DNA of 64,000 nucleotides from Pseudomonas sp. H1h (GCF_000633255.1 NZ_AYMJ01000001.1:117208-181207), one strand, 5' to 3'; positions 1 to 7,699 are shown, counted from the stretch's first letter. Notes: a model not told the origin generated them from the letters alone. Program-made: numbers and translations.

Positions 1-1365
1 ATCACCGTTGTCCGCCAAGGCCTGGCTGAACTGCATCGGCGAGCGTTCGCGGCGGCTGCGTGAGCGATCCTGGGCAAATGTGCGCAGGCCTCGATGGGCG
101 CTGGTTTGACCGCGAATCAGCCCGGCATTGGCCAGTGGTTCGCTCGATCCGAGGAAGGGATTGGCGGCAGGCAGATGCCAGTGCGCGCTGAAGTTATCCA
201 CAACACCCATGTCGCGCAGGATCTGCTTGAGGGCGACGACGCCGTTTTCCGACAAGCCGTGTTCGAGCTGTTCGCTGTCGAGGCGTGCCAATTGCAACGC
301 GCCGCTGACGTGCTGCTGACGCTCCAGCAGGTTGGCGTACTCCTCGCGCAGCGCTGCCCAGTCCTGCTGTGCGGCGAAGAAGCTCAGCCAATCCAGCACC
401 TGTTGGCCAATAGCCTTCAGCGATTCGGCGGGGGCAGCGAATTGCAGATGCAGCAAGGCTTGCCCGGCAAACTGGTACAGCGGTGTAGCTTTCAGGCTGT
501 CCGCGAGATGTTGTTGGCGCAGATAGGCGAGCAGGCCGCCGGGTTTGGCGCTGTTCAGCCAATGACAGAGAAACGCCAGCGCTTCGACGCAGGTGTCGGG
601 CAGCGCTTCGAAGGCAAACAGCAGATTGCAGTGCTGCCCACCGATCTGTTGATAACTTGTTACTTGCAGTGGCTGGGTTGCGGCTTGCACAACGTTATCC
701 CCAACCGGCAGCGCCGCAGCGAACTGCTGCGCCAGTGTGCGCAGCGCTTCAAGGCTTTGCGGCCCGACCACACTCAAGGTCATTTGCCCGCTGCGATAGA
801 AGCGCTGATGGAAATCCTTCAACGCCTGCTGAAACCCCGTTTGCTCAACCTTCAGGCTGTCGCGATTGCCCGCATGAAAGCCACGCAACGGGTGCGTCGC
901 CGGCAAAACCTCGTACAAGGAAAGTGCCTGCTGCGCGGTGGGATCCTGCGACCACGCGACAAATTCTGCGTCCAGTACTTCGCGTTCACGCAACTGATCG
1001 TCCGGATTCATACGCGGCTGGGCGAGCATGTCTGACAGACGCTCAAGCCCGGCGCCGAAAGCCGAGGTCGGCAGTTCAAAGAAGAAATCGGTCGTGCGCT
1101 CGCGGGTGCTGGCATTCACCTGGCCGCCATGACTTTGCACGTAGGCCATCAGTGCCTGATCGGCAGGAAACCGCTCGGTACCGAGAAACAGTAAATGCTC
1201 GAGGAAATGCGCCAGTCCCGGCCACTCCAGCGGCACGTCATGACTACCGGCGGCCACCCGCAACGCGGCGGCACTGCGCTTCAAACCAGGCACATGACGC
1301 AGGGTCACGCGCAAGCCGTTGGCCAGGGTTTCAGTGTGAGGGCGGGGGTGAGTCGGCGCAGGCAT
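1..1365 (-). CDS. pqqF: PqqF-type M16 zinc peptidase, partial (3' end outside window)
   Basis: Reading the minus strand from an ATG at 1365 gives an open frame of 455 codons that is still open at base 1, so only the N-terminal part is present. The family's inverted zinc motif HxxEH is visible as HFLEH at residues 53-57, followed by LLFLGTERFP, typical of insulinase/pitrilysin proteins. The starting residues MPAPTHPRP and the position next to davA match PqqF of fluorescent pseudomonads, a periplasmic or cytosolic protease involved in processing the PqqA peptide during pyrroloquinoline-quinone synthesis. The pqqA-E genes would be expected further left, outside the window. A generic M16 peptidase cannot be fully excluded without the C-terminal half. 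Confidence 0.85.
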   Translation of the reverse strand, partial: MPAPTHPRPHTETLANGLRVTLRHVPGLKRSAAALRVAAGSHDVPLEWPGLAHFLEHLLFLGTERFPADQALMAYVQSHGGQVNASTRERTTDFFFELPTSAFGAGLERLSDMLAQPRMNPDDQLREREVLDAEFVAWSQDPTAQQALSLYEVLPATHPLRGFHAGNRDSLKVEQTGFQQALKDFHQRFYRSGQMTLSVVGPQSLEALRTLAQQFAAALPVGDNVVQAATQPLQVTSYQQIGGQHCNLLFAFEALPDTCVEALAFLCHWLNSAKPGGLLAYLRQQHLADSLKATPLYQFAGQALLHLQFAAPAESLKAIGQQVLDWLSFFAAQQDWAALREEYANLLERQQHVSGALQLARLDSEQLEHGLSENGVVALKQILRDMGVVDNFSAHWHLPAANPFLGSSEPLANAGLIRGQTSAHRGLRTFAQDRSRSRRERSPMQFSQALADNGD

Positions 1366-1413
1366 GGGCACTTCCAGAACAGTGAAGTGCCAATGCTAGC
1401 GGATTGCGTGGGG

Positions 1414-2208
1414 TCAGCGCTTGTTCAGTGCGTTGTAAAGCTCCGGGCGGCGGTCACTGAGGTAGCGATTGGCGGCGCGAGAATCGACCATCAACTGACG
1501 ATCCAGCTCGCCGACGATCAGCGCTTCATCAAGGCCGGCCTGGGCGATACGACTGCCGTCCGGCGCGGCGATGCTGCTTTGCCCGCAATAGTGGATCTCG
1601 CCTTCATGCCCGCAATAGTTGGCATAGGCCACGTAGCACTGGTTTTCGAAGGCACGCGAACGCACGGTGACGTCGGCGACAAAATCGAACGGAATCATGT
1701 TCGCCGTCGGCACCAGAATCAGCTCGGCGCCGGCCAGCGCCAGACGTCGCGCGTTCTCCGGAAACTCCAGGTCGTAGCAGATCAGGAAACCGAGCTTCCA
1801 GCCGTTGAGCTCGACCAGCGGAAAATCGTCTTCGCCCGGGCTGAACATTGAGTGATCCAGATCGCCGAACAGATGCGTCTTGCGGTAATTGCACAGGCGC
1901 TCGCCGTGCGCATCGATTAACTGCACGGCGTTGTAGATCTGCCCGTCGGCGGTGCGCTCCGGATAACCGTAGGCAATCGCCAGTCCGGCGGATTTGGCAA
2001 TTCGACCGATCTGTTGCGCCCATTCGCCGTTGTAGACCTCGGCCAATGTGCTAACTGCCTCGGCGCCGATGTTGTAGCCGGTCAGAAACATCTCCGGCAG
2101 CACCAGCAGGTCGGCGCCCTTGGCCTCCATCGCCACTTGGTGCAGGCGTTGCAGGTTGGCGGCGGGGTCCAGAGGCAGCGGTGGACATTGGTAAAGGACT
2201 ACACGCAT
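1414..2208 (-). CDS. davA: 5-aminovaleramidase DavA (nitrilase superfamily)
   Basis: This 264-aa carbon-nitrogen hydrolase shows the complete Glu-Lys-Cys triad: E39 in LPEMF, K110 in YRKTHLF and C144 in ICYDLEFPE. In P. putida the equivalent gene beside a lysine monooxygenase is davA, which hydrolyses 5-aminovaleramide to 5-aminovalerate in the delta-aminovalerate route of L-lysine breakdown. Only 12 nt separate it from the upstream davB, and its ribosome site (GAGGAA) lies right after the davB stop, so the two are translated from one transcript. The product is expected to be cytoplasmic. The substrate assignment rests mainly on this pairing, because the nitrilase fold alone does not fix the substrate. 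Confidence 0.88.
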   Translation of the reverse strand: MRVVLYQCPPLPLDPAANLQRLHQVAMEAKGADLLVLPEMFLTGYNIGAEAVSTLAEVYNGEWAQQIGRIAKSAGLAIAYGYPERTADGQIYNAVQLIDAHGERLCNYRKTHLFGDLDHSMFSPGEDDFPLVELNGWKLGFLICYDLEFPENARRLALAGAELILVPTANMIPFDFVADVTVRSRAFENQCYVAYANYCGHEGEIHYCGQSSIAAPDGSRIAQAGLDEALIVGELDRQLMVDSRAANRYLSDRRPELYNALNKR

Positions 2209-2220
2209 CGGGGATTCCTC

Positions 2221-3903
2221 TTACTCGGGCAGGGCGATAGGGCCGATGTCTTTGAACACATCACCCGGGCCCGGGTTCGCTTTATGTGTCGACCCGCCGA
2301 AGTGCTTCATGATGCCCCACACCGCGTTGAGCGAGGTCTGCACCGCGCCTTCGACCCACGCCGGCGTCCACGACACGTCGTCACCGGCGATGAAAATCCC
2401 GCGCTGCTCGGCTGGCATGTCGTCCTGCATGAAGTGCGCGTACATGCGCTGGTTGTAGCGATAGTGACCGGGCAGGGCACCCTTGAACGCCCCGAGGAAG
2501 TACGGGTCGGCTTCCCACGACACGGTGATCGGATCGCCAATGATCCGTGCGGCGATGTCGACTTTCGGGTAGATTTTCTTCAGCGCATTCAACGCCAGCT
2601 CTACGCGTTTTTCCACCGGGTGCGGCAGCATCTTCAGCGCGTCGCTCATCCACGAGTACGACAGGCAGATCACGCCCGGCTTGTCGTCGCCGTTATCGAA
2701 CAGATAGGTGCCACGGGTCAGGCGATCGGTGAGGGTCATGCTCATCAGGTCGCGGCCGGTTTCCGGGTCCTTGTCCTTCCAGAACGGTCGGTCGACCATC
2801 ACGAAGGTTTTCGACGACTGCATGTAGCGGGTGCGGTCCAGCGCCATCCACATCTTCTGCGAGAACAGGGTTTCATCGCATTCGATCTGGGTGGTCAGCA
2901 GCCAGCTCTGGCAGGTAGTCAGCACAGCGGCGTATTCGCGAGTGTCGCCGTTGTTGTCGGTGACGGCGAAACGGCCGTCCGGCGCGTGGGCGATTTTCTT
3001 CACGCCGGAACGCGGTGCGCCCCGGTGCAGGGATTTCAGGCTGGTGCCTTCAGGCCAGTGCACGCAGCGCTCCGGCACATGCCGCCAGATGCCTTGCGGC
3101 ACTTGTTCCACACCGCCGACTACCAAGTGCTGGTGATCGTCGCAGTTGGTCATCACCACGCGGAAGATTTCCAGCATCGAGTTGGGGAAGTCCGAGTCCC
3201 AGCCGCCGGTGCCGAAACCGACCTGACCAAACACTTCGCGGTGATGGAACGACAGCTTGGCAAAGGCCTCGGACGTGGCAACGAAGTCGTAGAACGTGCG
3301 GTCATCCCACAGCGGCACGAGCTTGTTCCATAGTGCCTTGAGGCGTGGCACATCGCGGTCGCGGATTGCTTGCTGGATATCGGCGAACTGCGAGCCGGCC
3401 TCCAGCGCATCCGCCCAGGCGTCAGCCACTTCCTGGAACAGTGCAGGAAGATCCTTCAGGCTTTGTGCGTAATGGGTTTTGCCTTCCAGGTCGATCACGG
3501 TGCTGCCGGAGGCCGGCGTCAGCGGGTTCGGGAAGGGTTTGGTCTCGAGGCCGAGCTTGTCGACGTAGTGGTAGAACGCGGTGGAGGACACCGGGAAACG
3601 CATGCCGCCCAGTTCCGCGACGATCCCGTCAGTGCCGTTGAATGCTTGCGAACGCAGACGCCCGCCGAGCTTCGACGCCTCGTAAACCACCGGTTTCAGG
3701 CCGAGCTTCATCAGTTCGTACGCGGCCACCAAGCCAGCGATACCGGCGCCGACAATCGCCACTTCAGCGCCGTGATGGTGTTCAGGGATGCTGCCGAGAC
3801 CGGCCGGGTGTTCGATCCAGTCGTCGAAAGCGAAAGGAAAGTCCGGACCGAAAATGGTGACTGGTTTCTTACCGTCTGCAGGATGGCGATTGTTCTTGTT
3901 CAT
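2221..3903 (-). CDS. davB: L-lysine 2-monooxygenase DavB (FAD amine oxidase family)
   Basis: A 560-aa flavoprotein with an N-terminal FAD-binding Rossmann motif (VGAGIAG at 51-57, acidic E75, GGR at 80-82) and the GGMRFP element at 99-104 typical of flavin monoamine oxidases. Length and sequence style fit the lysine/tryptophan 2-monooxygenase group. Next to davA it is best read as DavB, which converts L-lysine with O2 to 5-aminovaleramide, CO2 and water. It is the first gene of the davBA pair. An older annotation of this family as tryptophan 2-monooxygenase (auxin pathway) is less likely, because the adjacent amidase is DavA-like rather than an indoleacetamide hydrolase of the amidase-signature type. 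Confidence 0.88.
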   Translation of the reverse strand: MNKNNRHPADGKKPVTIFGPDFPFAFDDWIEHPAGLGSIPEHHHGAEVAIVGAGIAGLVAAYELMKLGLKPVVYEASKLGGRLRSQAFNGTDGIVAELGGMRFPVSSTAFYHYVDKLGLETKPFPNPLTPASGSTVIDLEGKTHYAQSLKDLPALFQEVADAWADALEAGSQFADIQQAIRDRDVPRLKALWNKLVPLWDDRTFYDFVATSEAFAKLSFHHREVFGQVGFGTGGWDSDFPNSMLEIFRVVMTNCDDHQHLVVGGVEQVPQGIWRHVPERCVHWPEGTSLKSLHRGAPRSGVKKIAHAPDGRFAVTDNNGDTREYAAVLTTCQSWLLTTQIECDETLFSQKMWMALDRTRYMQSSKTFVMVDRPFWKDKDPETGRDLMSMTLTDRLTRGTYLFDNGDDKPGVICLSYSWMSDALKMLPHPVEKRVELALNALKKIYPKVDIAARIIGDPITVSWEADPYFLGAFKGALPGHYRYNQRMYAHFMQDDMPAEQRGIFIAGDDVSWTPAWVEGAVQTSLNAVWGIMKHFGGSTHKANPGPGDVFKDIGPIALPE

Positions 3904-4328
3904 GGCTGACCTTGCTGGCGACCCGACGCCGAATGCGCGTCTGAGTATAGGAAAAGATGCCAGCCATTCTAGGGAGCGTAGAACACGTTAATAAGACGCA
4001 AAGTGTCGTCGTTTTGCCAATTAACTGATCAATATGACGATTGATGACTGCACACCGACCAAAATGTAGGCGCGAGCCTGCTCCCACAGTGGATTTGTAG
4101 CTGGCGCAGATTCTGTGCGTGATCCGGTCAAAAGTGGGAGCGGGCTTGCTCGCGAAAGCGTCTCGTCAGTCGCCATCAACAGTGACTGATCCACCGCCTT
4201 CGCGAGCAAGCCCGCTCCCACAATGGATTTGTAGCTGGCGAAGATTCTGTGCACGACCTGGTCAAAAGTGGGAGCGGGCTTGCTCGCGAAGAGGCCCTAT
4301 CCGCCAACCGAAATGCCACGACTAACAT
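3904..4328. repeat. REP cluster with a duplicated ~70-bp segment
   Basis: No gene is seen here. Four REP-type elements are present: a decayed one at 4066-4087, and good copies of GTGGGAGCGGGCTTGCTCGCGAA at 4134-4156 (+), 4199-4221 (inverted) and 4268-4290 (+). The segment 4087-4156 is repeated with few changes at 4221-4290 (unit spacing 134 bp), including the non-REP part starting TGGATTTGTAGCTGGCG. This suggests a tandem duplication of a REP plus its flank, giving a head-to-tail cluster with one inverted copy. Such elements in Pseudomonas often lie after gene ends and can fold into strong hairpins in RNA. Confidence 0.9.
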
Positions 4329-4829
4329 TCAAACCGGCTGCCCGCGATCAATCTTGCTACTCAAAATAATCGAAGTAGTGGTCTTCTCCACCCCATCCAC
4401 CCCGCCAATCTGATCCAGCAACTGATCCAGCTGTTCCGGCGAGTCGGTGCGCAACCACGCCACGTAATCAAATTCGCCACTCACCGCACACAACTGCTGG
4501 ACCTGCGCCATCGCACTCAAACGGCGCAGCACTTCCTTGCCGGAGCGCGGCTGCACCTTGATCCCGACATACGCCTGCAACCCGCCATCGACCACCCGCT
4601 GCCCCAGCCGCACGCCATAGCCGGTGATCACCTTGGCCTTTTCCAGTCGCGCCAGCCGCGACGTGACAGTGGTGCGCGCAATGCCCAACTGCCGGGCGAG
4701 CATTGCCACGCTCTCGCGGGCGTTGATTTGCAGGGCGGCGATCAACTGGCGGTCGATTTCATCGAGCACGGGCGGGCGGATGTCTGGCAAGGGCGGGGCT
4801 CCATGGGGCGCGGGTCTTTGGGCGAGCAT
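4329..4829 (-). CDS. Lrp/AsnC family transcriptional regulator
   Basis: A 166-aa protein with a winged HTH near residues 23-75 (DRQLIAALQINAR, then ARTTVTSRLARLEK) and a C-terminal RAM/AsnC effector domain from about residue 85. The N-terminus has a proline-rich extension of ~20 residues before the HTH, so a later start is possible, though no better ATG is visible. It lies upstream of davBA on the same strand with only REP elements between. In P. putida the same position holds an AsnC-type gene, so control of lysine catabolism is a reasonable inference, but nothing in the sequence proves the target. Confidence 0.88.
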   Translation of the reverse strand: MLAQRPAPHGAPPLPDIRPPVLDEIDRQLIAALQINARESVAMLARQLGIARTTVTSRLARLEKAKVITGYGVRLGQRVVDGGLQAYVGIKVQPRSGKEVLRRLSAMAQVQQLCAVSGEFDYVAWLRTDSPEQLDQLLDQIGGVDGVEKTTTSIILSSKIDRGQPV

Positions 4830-4896
4830 GTTACAGCGTCAGCCGGCTGGATATGGAAGCCCCTTATCGTAGTCGGGATGAAACGCAGAAACGAAA

Positions 4897-4920
4897 AAGC
4901 CGCGCATTTGCGCGGCTTTC
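4897..4920 (-). terminator. original host terminator of the tRNA-Ile gene (now stranded at attL)
   Basis: A 10-bp stem AAAGCCGCGC / GCGCGGCTTT with loop ATTT; on the minus strand it is followed by a T run (TTTTTCG). It sits 6 bp outside the left att repeat, exactly where the terminator of the intact tRNA should have been before phage integration. Confidence 0.8.
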
Positions 4921-4925
4921 GAATT

Positions 4926-4970
4926 TGGTGGGCCCACACGGACTTGAACCGTGGACCAAAGGATTATGAG
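4926..4970. repeat. attL core: 45-bp copy of the tRNA-Ile 3' end
   Basis: Identical to 35929-35973. It begins with the reverse complement of the encoded CCA end and extends through the T-arm, variable loop and anticodon (ATG on this strand) to two bases beyond it. Identity stops at 4971. It is not a working tRNA because its 5' half is absent. Confidence 0.95.
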
Positions 4971-5012
4971 CCCGAGTTAGATTACCCATTCTATTGGGTG
5001 GAACCAGCAGTT

Positions 5013-5687
5013 TCAATGGTTCCAGGATGTGTCTGTGTATATGTGCTGAATACAAAACTGCGTGAATTGGACGGGCGTTGGACGGACAGACGCTGTCCCA
5101 TTTAGCAAGTAGAACGCTGCCGCAGCCACACTGATCAAACTCAGCAGTGTTGTGCCTGAGAGCATCATCACCCTTAAAGGGTTTGACGTTGCGTAGCTGA
5201 CGTCAGCGTGTATTTTCAGGTCTTTTACAAGGTTCTCTGCCTTCGACTCGTTGTCTACGATGAGCTGCGTGCAGCTTCCCACCAGCAGGCTGCTCCAGAG
5301 GAGAGGACGCGTCGTGTGATGTTTAGAAAGCATCTGGAACGACGTTCGGAAAGCTCTTATACGGTCATAGATGAACGCTACGTCGCCAGCTAGAGCGACC
5401 CCCAACAAACCGATTTTTTCGGCATTTGCCTCGAAAATTGGGCTGGACTGATCGGGCATTTCAGCCAATTGCATTGGCTGCCCCTCATCCAGGGATGCTT
5501 TCATTCCGTTCAGTCCGGATCGCAGAATCAGTAGCGACGATATTATTGAACCGAGTTCACCAGCCAATGCCGCTGCTATAGCCTTGCTGTCTCTGAATCT
5601 ACGGTAATCCTCAACGGTGAAATGCCCAAAAAATCCCACCAGAACAGCCGAAGTGAACGCAATCAGTGCCGGCGCAATGTTATCCAT
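5013..5687 (-). CDS. phage-carried membrane protein of unknown function (lysogenic conversion candidate)
   Basis: A 224-aa protein not assigned to a family. It has a hydrophobic N-terminal segment (about residues 7-24, ALIAFTSAVLVGFFGHF) and a second one near residues 175-195 (VMMLSGTTLLSLISVAAAAF), with a charged, mostly helical ~150-residue middle part. Two membrane anchors around a cytoplasmic domain are likely. It is the first gene inside attL, reads toward the att site, stands alone, and its last ~15 codons overlap the integrase arm-type repeats at 5067-5085. That position, outside every structural operon, is typical for cargo expressed in the lysogen such as superinfection exclusion or anti-phage proteins, but no function is shown by the sequence. 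Confidence 0.7.
   Translation of the reverse strand: MDNIAPALIAFTSAVLVGFFGHFTVEDYRRFRDSKAIAAALAGELGSIISSLLILRSGLNGMKASLDEGQPMQLAEMPDQSSPIFEANAEKIGLLGVALAGDVAFIYDRIRAFRTSFQMLSKHHTTRPLLWSSLLVGSCTQLIVDNESKAENLVKDLKIHADVSYATSNPLRVMMLSGTTLLSLISVAAAAFYLLNGTASVRPTPVQFTQFCIQHIYTDTSWNH
5067..5085 (+). other. integrase arm-type sites, attL side (TTGGACGG x2)
   Basis: TTGGACGG occurs at 5067-5074 and 5078-5085 (11 bp apart). The same octamer recurs near the other att core at 35813-35847. Paired repeats on both flanks of an att core are what tyrosine integrases of the HP1/P2 type bind with their N-terminal domain. Confidence 0.6.
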
Positions 5688-5822
5688 AGACCCAGATCCT
5701 TTTTATTCAGTTTTGTGAAATTCAAAGAATTGAGTGCAGCCCTTGTCGTTCGTGGCTTTGAGGACGTTCAATCCGGATCCGCAATCGCCCAACTTTGTCT
5801 TCACGCAATCTCATCGTTTTTG

Positions 5823-5857
5823 AAAAAACCCTGAAAATTATGGTTTTCAAGGTTTTT
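5823..5857. terminator. bidirectional stem-loop terminator
   Basis: The arms AAAAACC-TGAAAA and TTTTCA-GGTTTTT pair around a short loop, with A/T runs at both ends so that either strand would yield a U tract. It separates the minus-strand membrane-protein gene from the SOS-box region. Confidence 0.55.
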
Positions 5858-6056
5858 GCTCAATGAAACCAGCACCGCGCATAGCGCGCGTCTGCTGATC
5901 ATTTTGCACCCCGTCGAGTCATGGCGCTGCATTTTCCTACAAATCGTTGCACAGGATGAAAAGGCGGTGAGCCTACCAAAGCGTATACCCGGCTTATGCT
6001 GCAAGCCCGTTTGCATCACCTTCGGTATTGCACAAAAAAAGGACACAAGGCCCGTC

Positions 6057-6076
6057 GGCGGGAGGGGGATAAGTGC
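6057..6076 (+). other. candidate cohesive-end (cos) site
   Basis: GGCGGGAGGGGGATAAGTGC resembles the 19-nt P2 cos core GGCGAGGCGGGGAAAGCAC in its first GGCG block, central GGGG and following A-rich part. It lies between the last tail-region genes and the att site, where cos lies on the HP1 map. This is a similarity by eye; the actual nick positions are unknown. Confidence 0.35.
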
Positions 6077-6175
6077 TTTTCCGTGAGGTTTTTTCTTGCC
6101 AACGGATTTTTCCAATCGCTCGCCTGCCTGCCATCAGTCGGCCTTCTGGTGCGGGTCAGAAACCTAACCGATACA

Positions 6176-6191
6176 CTGTTCATGCATACAG
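6176..6191. promoter_or_regulatory. LexA-type SOS box
   Basis: CTGTTCATGCATACAG fits the CTGT-N8-ACAG pattern of LexA operators in gamma-proteobacteria. It is 27 nt before the ATG of the 83-aa gene at 6219, a normal distance for an operator overlapping the core promoter. It would place the two small genes downstream under DNA-damage control. Confidence 0.7.
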
Positions 6192-6218
6192 TAAATTTGA
6201 TTATGCAGGTGTGACGCA

Positions 6219-6470
6219 ATGAACAGCGATTACGGTGAAATGGAAGCGACGAAGTTTTCGGCGTTGGCAAGTTGGCAAACAATGCTTCGCGATGAAGTTG
6301 CACTGCTGGCTATGCCTGGAGCGCACCACAAGGCGCTGCTCAGGCAAGCCAGAGCCTTGCACCAGGACCAGTTGATCGATGCAGATGTTCTCAGCGACTT
6401 ACTGGAGTTCGCGGACGCGGCACTGGCTTACGCTGTGGAATCACTTCTCGACATCAAAACCGACGAATAA
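6219..6470 (+). CDS. small SOS-box-controlled phage protein, unknown
   Basis: An 83-aa acidic, helix-rich protein that I do not recognise. A repeated alanine/leucine pattern (ALLRQARALHQ, DLLEFADAALAYAVESLL) suggests a helical bundle with no membrane segment or signal peptide. It starts 27 nt after a LexA-type box and has an AGGTG ribosome site. The next gene begins 10 nt after its stop with its own strong AAGGGG, so the two form an operon. In coliphage 186 a LexA-controlled antirepressor (Tum) occupies a similar spot near cos and starts lytic growth; a comparable role here is inference only. Confidence 0.7.
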   Translation: MNSDYGEMEATKFSALASWQTMLRDEVALLAMPGAHHKALLRQARALHQDQLIDADVLSDLLEFADAALAYAVESLLDIKTDE

Positions 6471-6480
6471 GGGGCAATTC

Positions 6481-6777
6481 ATGCGTGTACTTGTCACACC
6501 TATGCGGTTGCGCGGTGTTGCGCTCGATGCCAAAGAGCGGCGTCGTTACCCGGCGATTCGAGGCAATGTAATGGTGAACTCAACAGTCTGTGCACAACTG
6601 GGCCGGGCCACCAACATGGCCCGCGTTGACGTGGGAATGCCGCTCGATCCTGACCCTTTGCCACCTTTGCTCGATGCCACCCTTGCAGGGATGGCAGTGA
6701 CTGGGTTTGTTCTGAGCGGCATCGAGTACATCGATGGCTGCGCCTATGCACAATCTTGGTGGTGTCGTGAGGGGTAA
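6481..6777 (+). CDS. second small protein of the SOS-box operon, unknown
   Basis: A 98-aa soluble protein with no family I can name. The ATG at 6481 is preceded by AAGGGG at a good distance, so it is preferred over upstream in-frame starts, which would overlap the previous gene in another frame. The N-terminal third is basic (MRLRG, KERRRYPAIRG), the middle contains a proline-rich stretch (DPDPLPPLLDATL), and the end is aromatic (YAQSWW). It is co-transcribed with the 83-aa gene from the LexA-box promoter. It may be a partner protein, an inhibitor of the repressor or unrelated cargo. Confidence 0.7.
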   Translation: MRVLVTPMRLRGVALDAKERRRYPAIRGNVMVNSTVCAQLGRATNMARVDVGMPLDPDPLPPLLDATLAGMAVTGFVLSGIEYIDGCAYAQSWWCREG

Positions 6778-6857
6778 CGAGATGTTTCAACTTTGATACA
6801 GCAATTCGTTTCGGGGAGAATGCTTGCCGCAAAATGCCACAAGGCCAAGGATCTCAA

Positions 6858-7676
6858 ATGGAAGTCACCCAAATCGCAGCGCTGATCGTCAACCGACTTG
6901 ACGAGCTCAGCGCCGATATTCAACAGCAATGGAATAACCCCGAGGGCACCCACACGCGCCACTTCGTCGTAGACAGCCTACTCACAGCCGAGATGGCGCA
7001 GAACATCTACGATGCGTTTCCACGCAATGCAGACGGGTTTTTCGACCGCCAATCGTTCCGTGAAAAGAAAAAAACACTCACGGATCTGGCGGACTATCCA
7101 CAGATCCTCAGCGCCATCACTTACGCGATGCAGCACGAGTCGGTCGTAGCCAAAGTAGCGCACCTGGTTGGAATGGAAGACATCGTGCCAGACCCGAGCC
7201 TTTACGCTGGTGGCCTGTCGATGATGTTTAAAGACGACTTCCTAAACCCGCATATCGACAATAGCCACGACGGCGCACGCAATCTGTATCGCCGCCTGAA
7301 CCTGCTCTACTACGTGTCGCCGAATTGGGCACTTGAAAACGGCGGTAATTTTGAGCTGTGGGATTCGAAGGTCAAGAAACAGAAAACCATCGTTTCCCAG
7401 TTCAACCGGCTGGTGGTGATGGATACGAATAAATACTCATGGCATTCCGTGAGCGGGGTTCGCGCTGAAACGCCGCGCTGCTGCGTATCCAACTACTACT
7501 TTTCGGGAACCTCCCCAGACGACCATGAGTACTTTCATGTGACGTCATTCAGCGGGCGCCCCGAAGAACCAGGCCGGCGTTTGCTGGGCATTGTGGACAA
7601 TCAGCTGCGCAATACAGTGTCGAAAGTTTTGCGCGTTGGCCGGGGTAAAAAACTGGTCAACAAAGCCCAGGAGTAA
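6858..7676 (+). CDS. 2-oxoglutarate / Fe(II)-dependent oxygenase, phage cargo
   Basis: A 272-aa enzyme of the 2OG-Fe(II) dioxygenase superfamily (prolyl-hydroxylase-like fold). The iron ligands are visible as H132-x-D134 in PHIDNSH and H196 in YSWHSV, and R207 is a likely 2-oxoglutarate anchor. The ATG at 6858 has AAGGA at the right distance, so it is chosen over an upstream start. It is separated from the two small genes by ~80 nt and converges on the tail operon across a shared terminator. Such enzymes hydroxylate proteins, small molecules or sugar-linked groups. The substrate is unknown; modification of tail or host-surface components is possible but unsupported. Confidence 0.85.
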   Translation: MEVTQIAALIVNRLDELSADIQQQWNNPEGTHTRHFVVDSLLTAEMAQNIYDAFPRNADGFFDRQSFREKKKTLTDLADYPQILSAITYAMQHESVVAKVAHLVGMEDIVPDPSLYAGGLSMMFKDDFLNPHIDNSHDGARNLYRRLNLLYYVSPNWALENGGNFELWDSKVKKQKTIVSQFNRLVVMDTNKYSWHSVSGVRAETPRCCVSNYYFSGTSPDDHEYFHVTSFSGRPEEPGRRLLGIVDNQLRNTVSKVLRVGRGKKLVNKAQE

Positions 7677-7699
7677 CCCGGGCAGTTCACCCACACGCA

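Larger units (their letters stand above)
5688..6218. other. 531-bp stretch without a convincing gene, with terminator, cos candidate and LexA box
   Basis: No ATG-started gene with a ribosome site was found. A frame on the minus strand (5801-6115) is open for 104 codons, but it starts at TTG with no clear ribosome site, so it is not called as a gene. Visible structures are a stem-loop at 5823-5857 (AAAAACC-TGAAAA / TTTTCA-GGTTTTT, one bulge, likely a bidirectional terminator), a P2-cos-like G-rich sequence at 6057-6076 and a LexA-type box at 6176-6191. Confidence 0.7.

Noticed and set aside
2014..3333. 439-codon open frame on the plus strand opposite davB
   Set aside because: It lies wholly over davA/davB in the opposite direction, has no known motif and reflects high-GC codon use; davB has clear FAD motifs.
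4926..4970. Second tRNA gene at the left end
   Set aside because: Only the 3' 45 nt are present; the sequence continuing from 4971 cannot form the 5' half.
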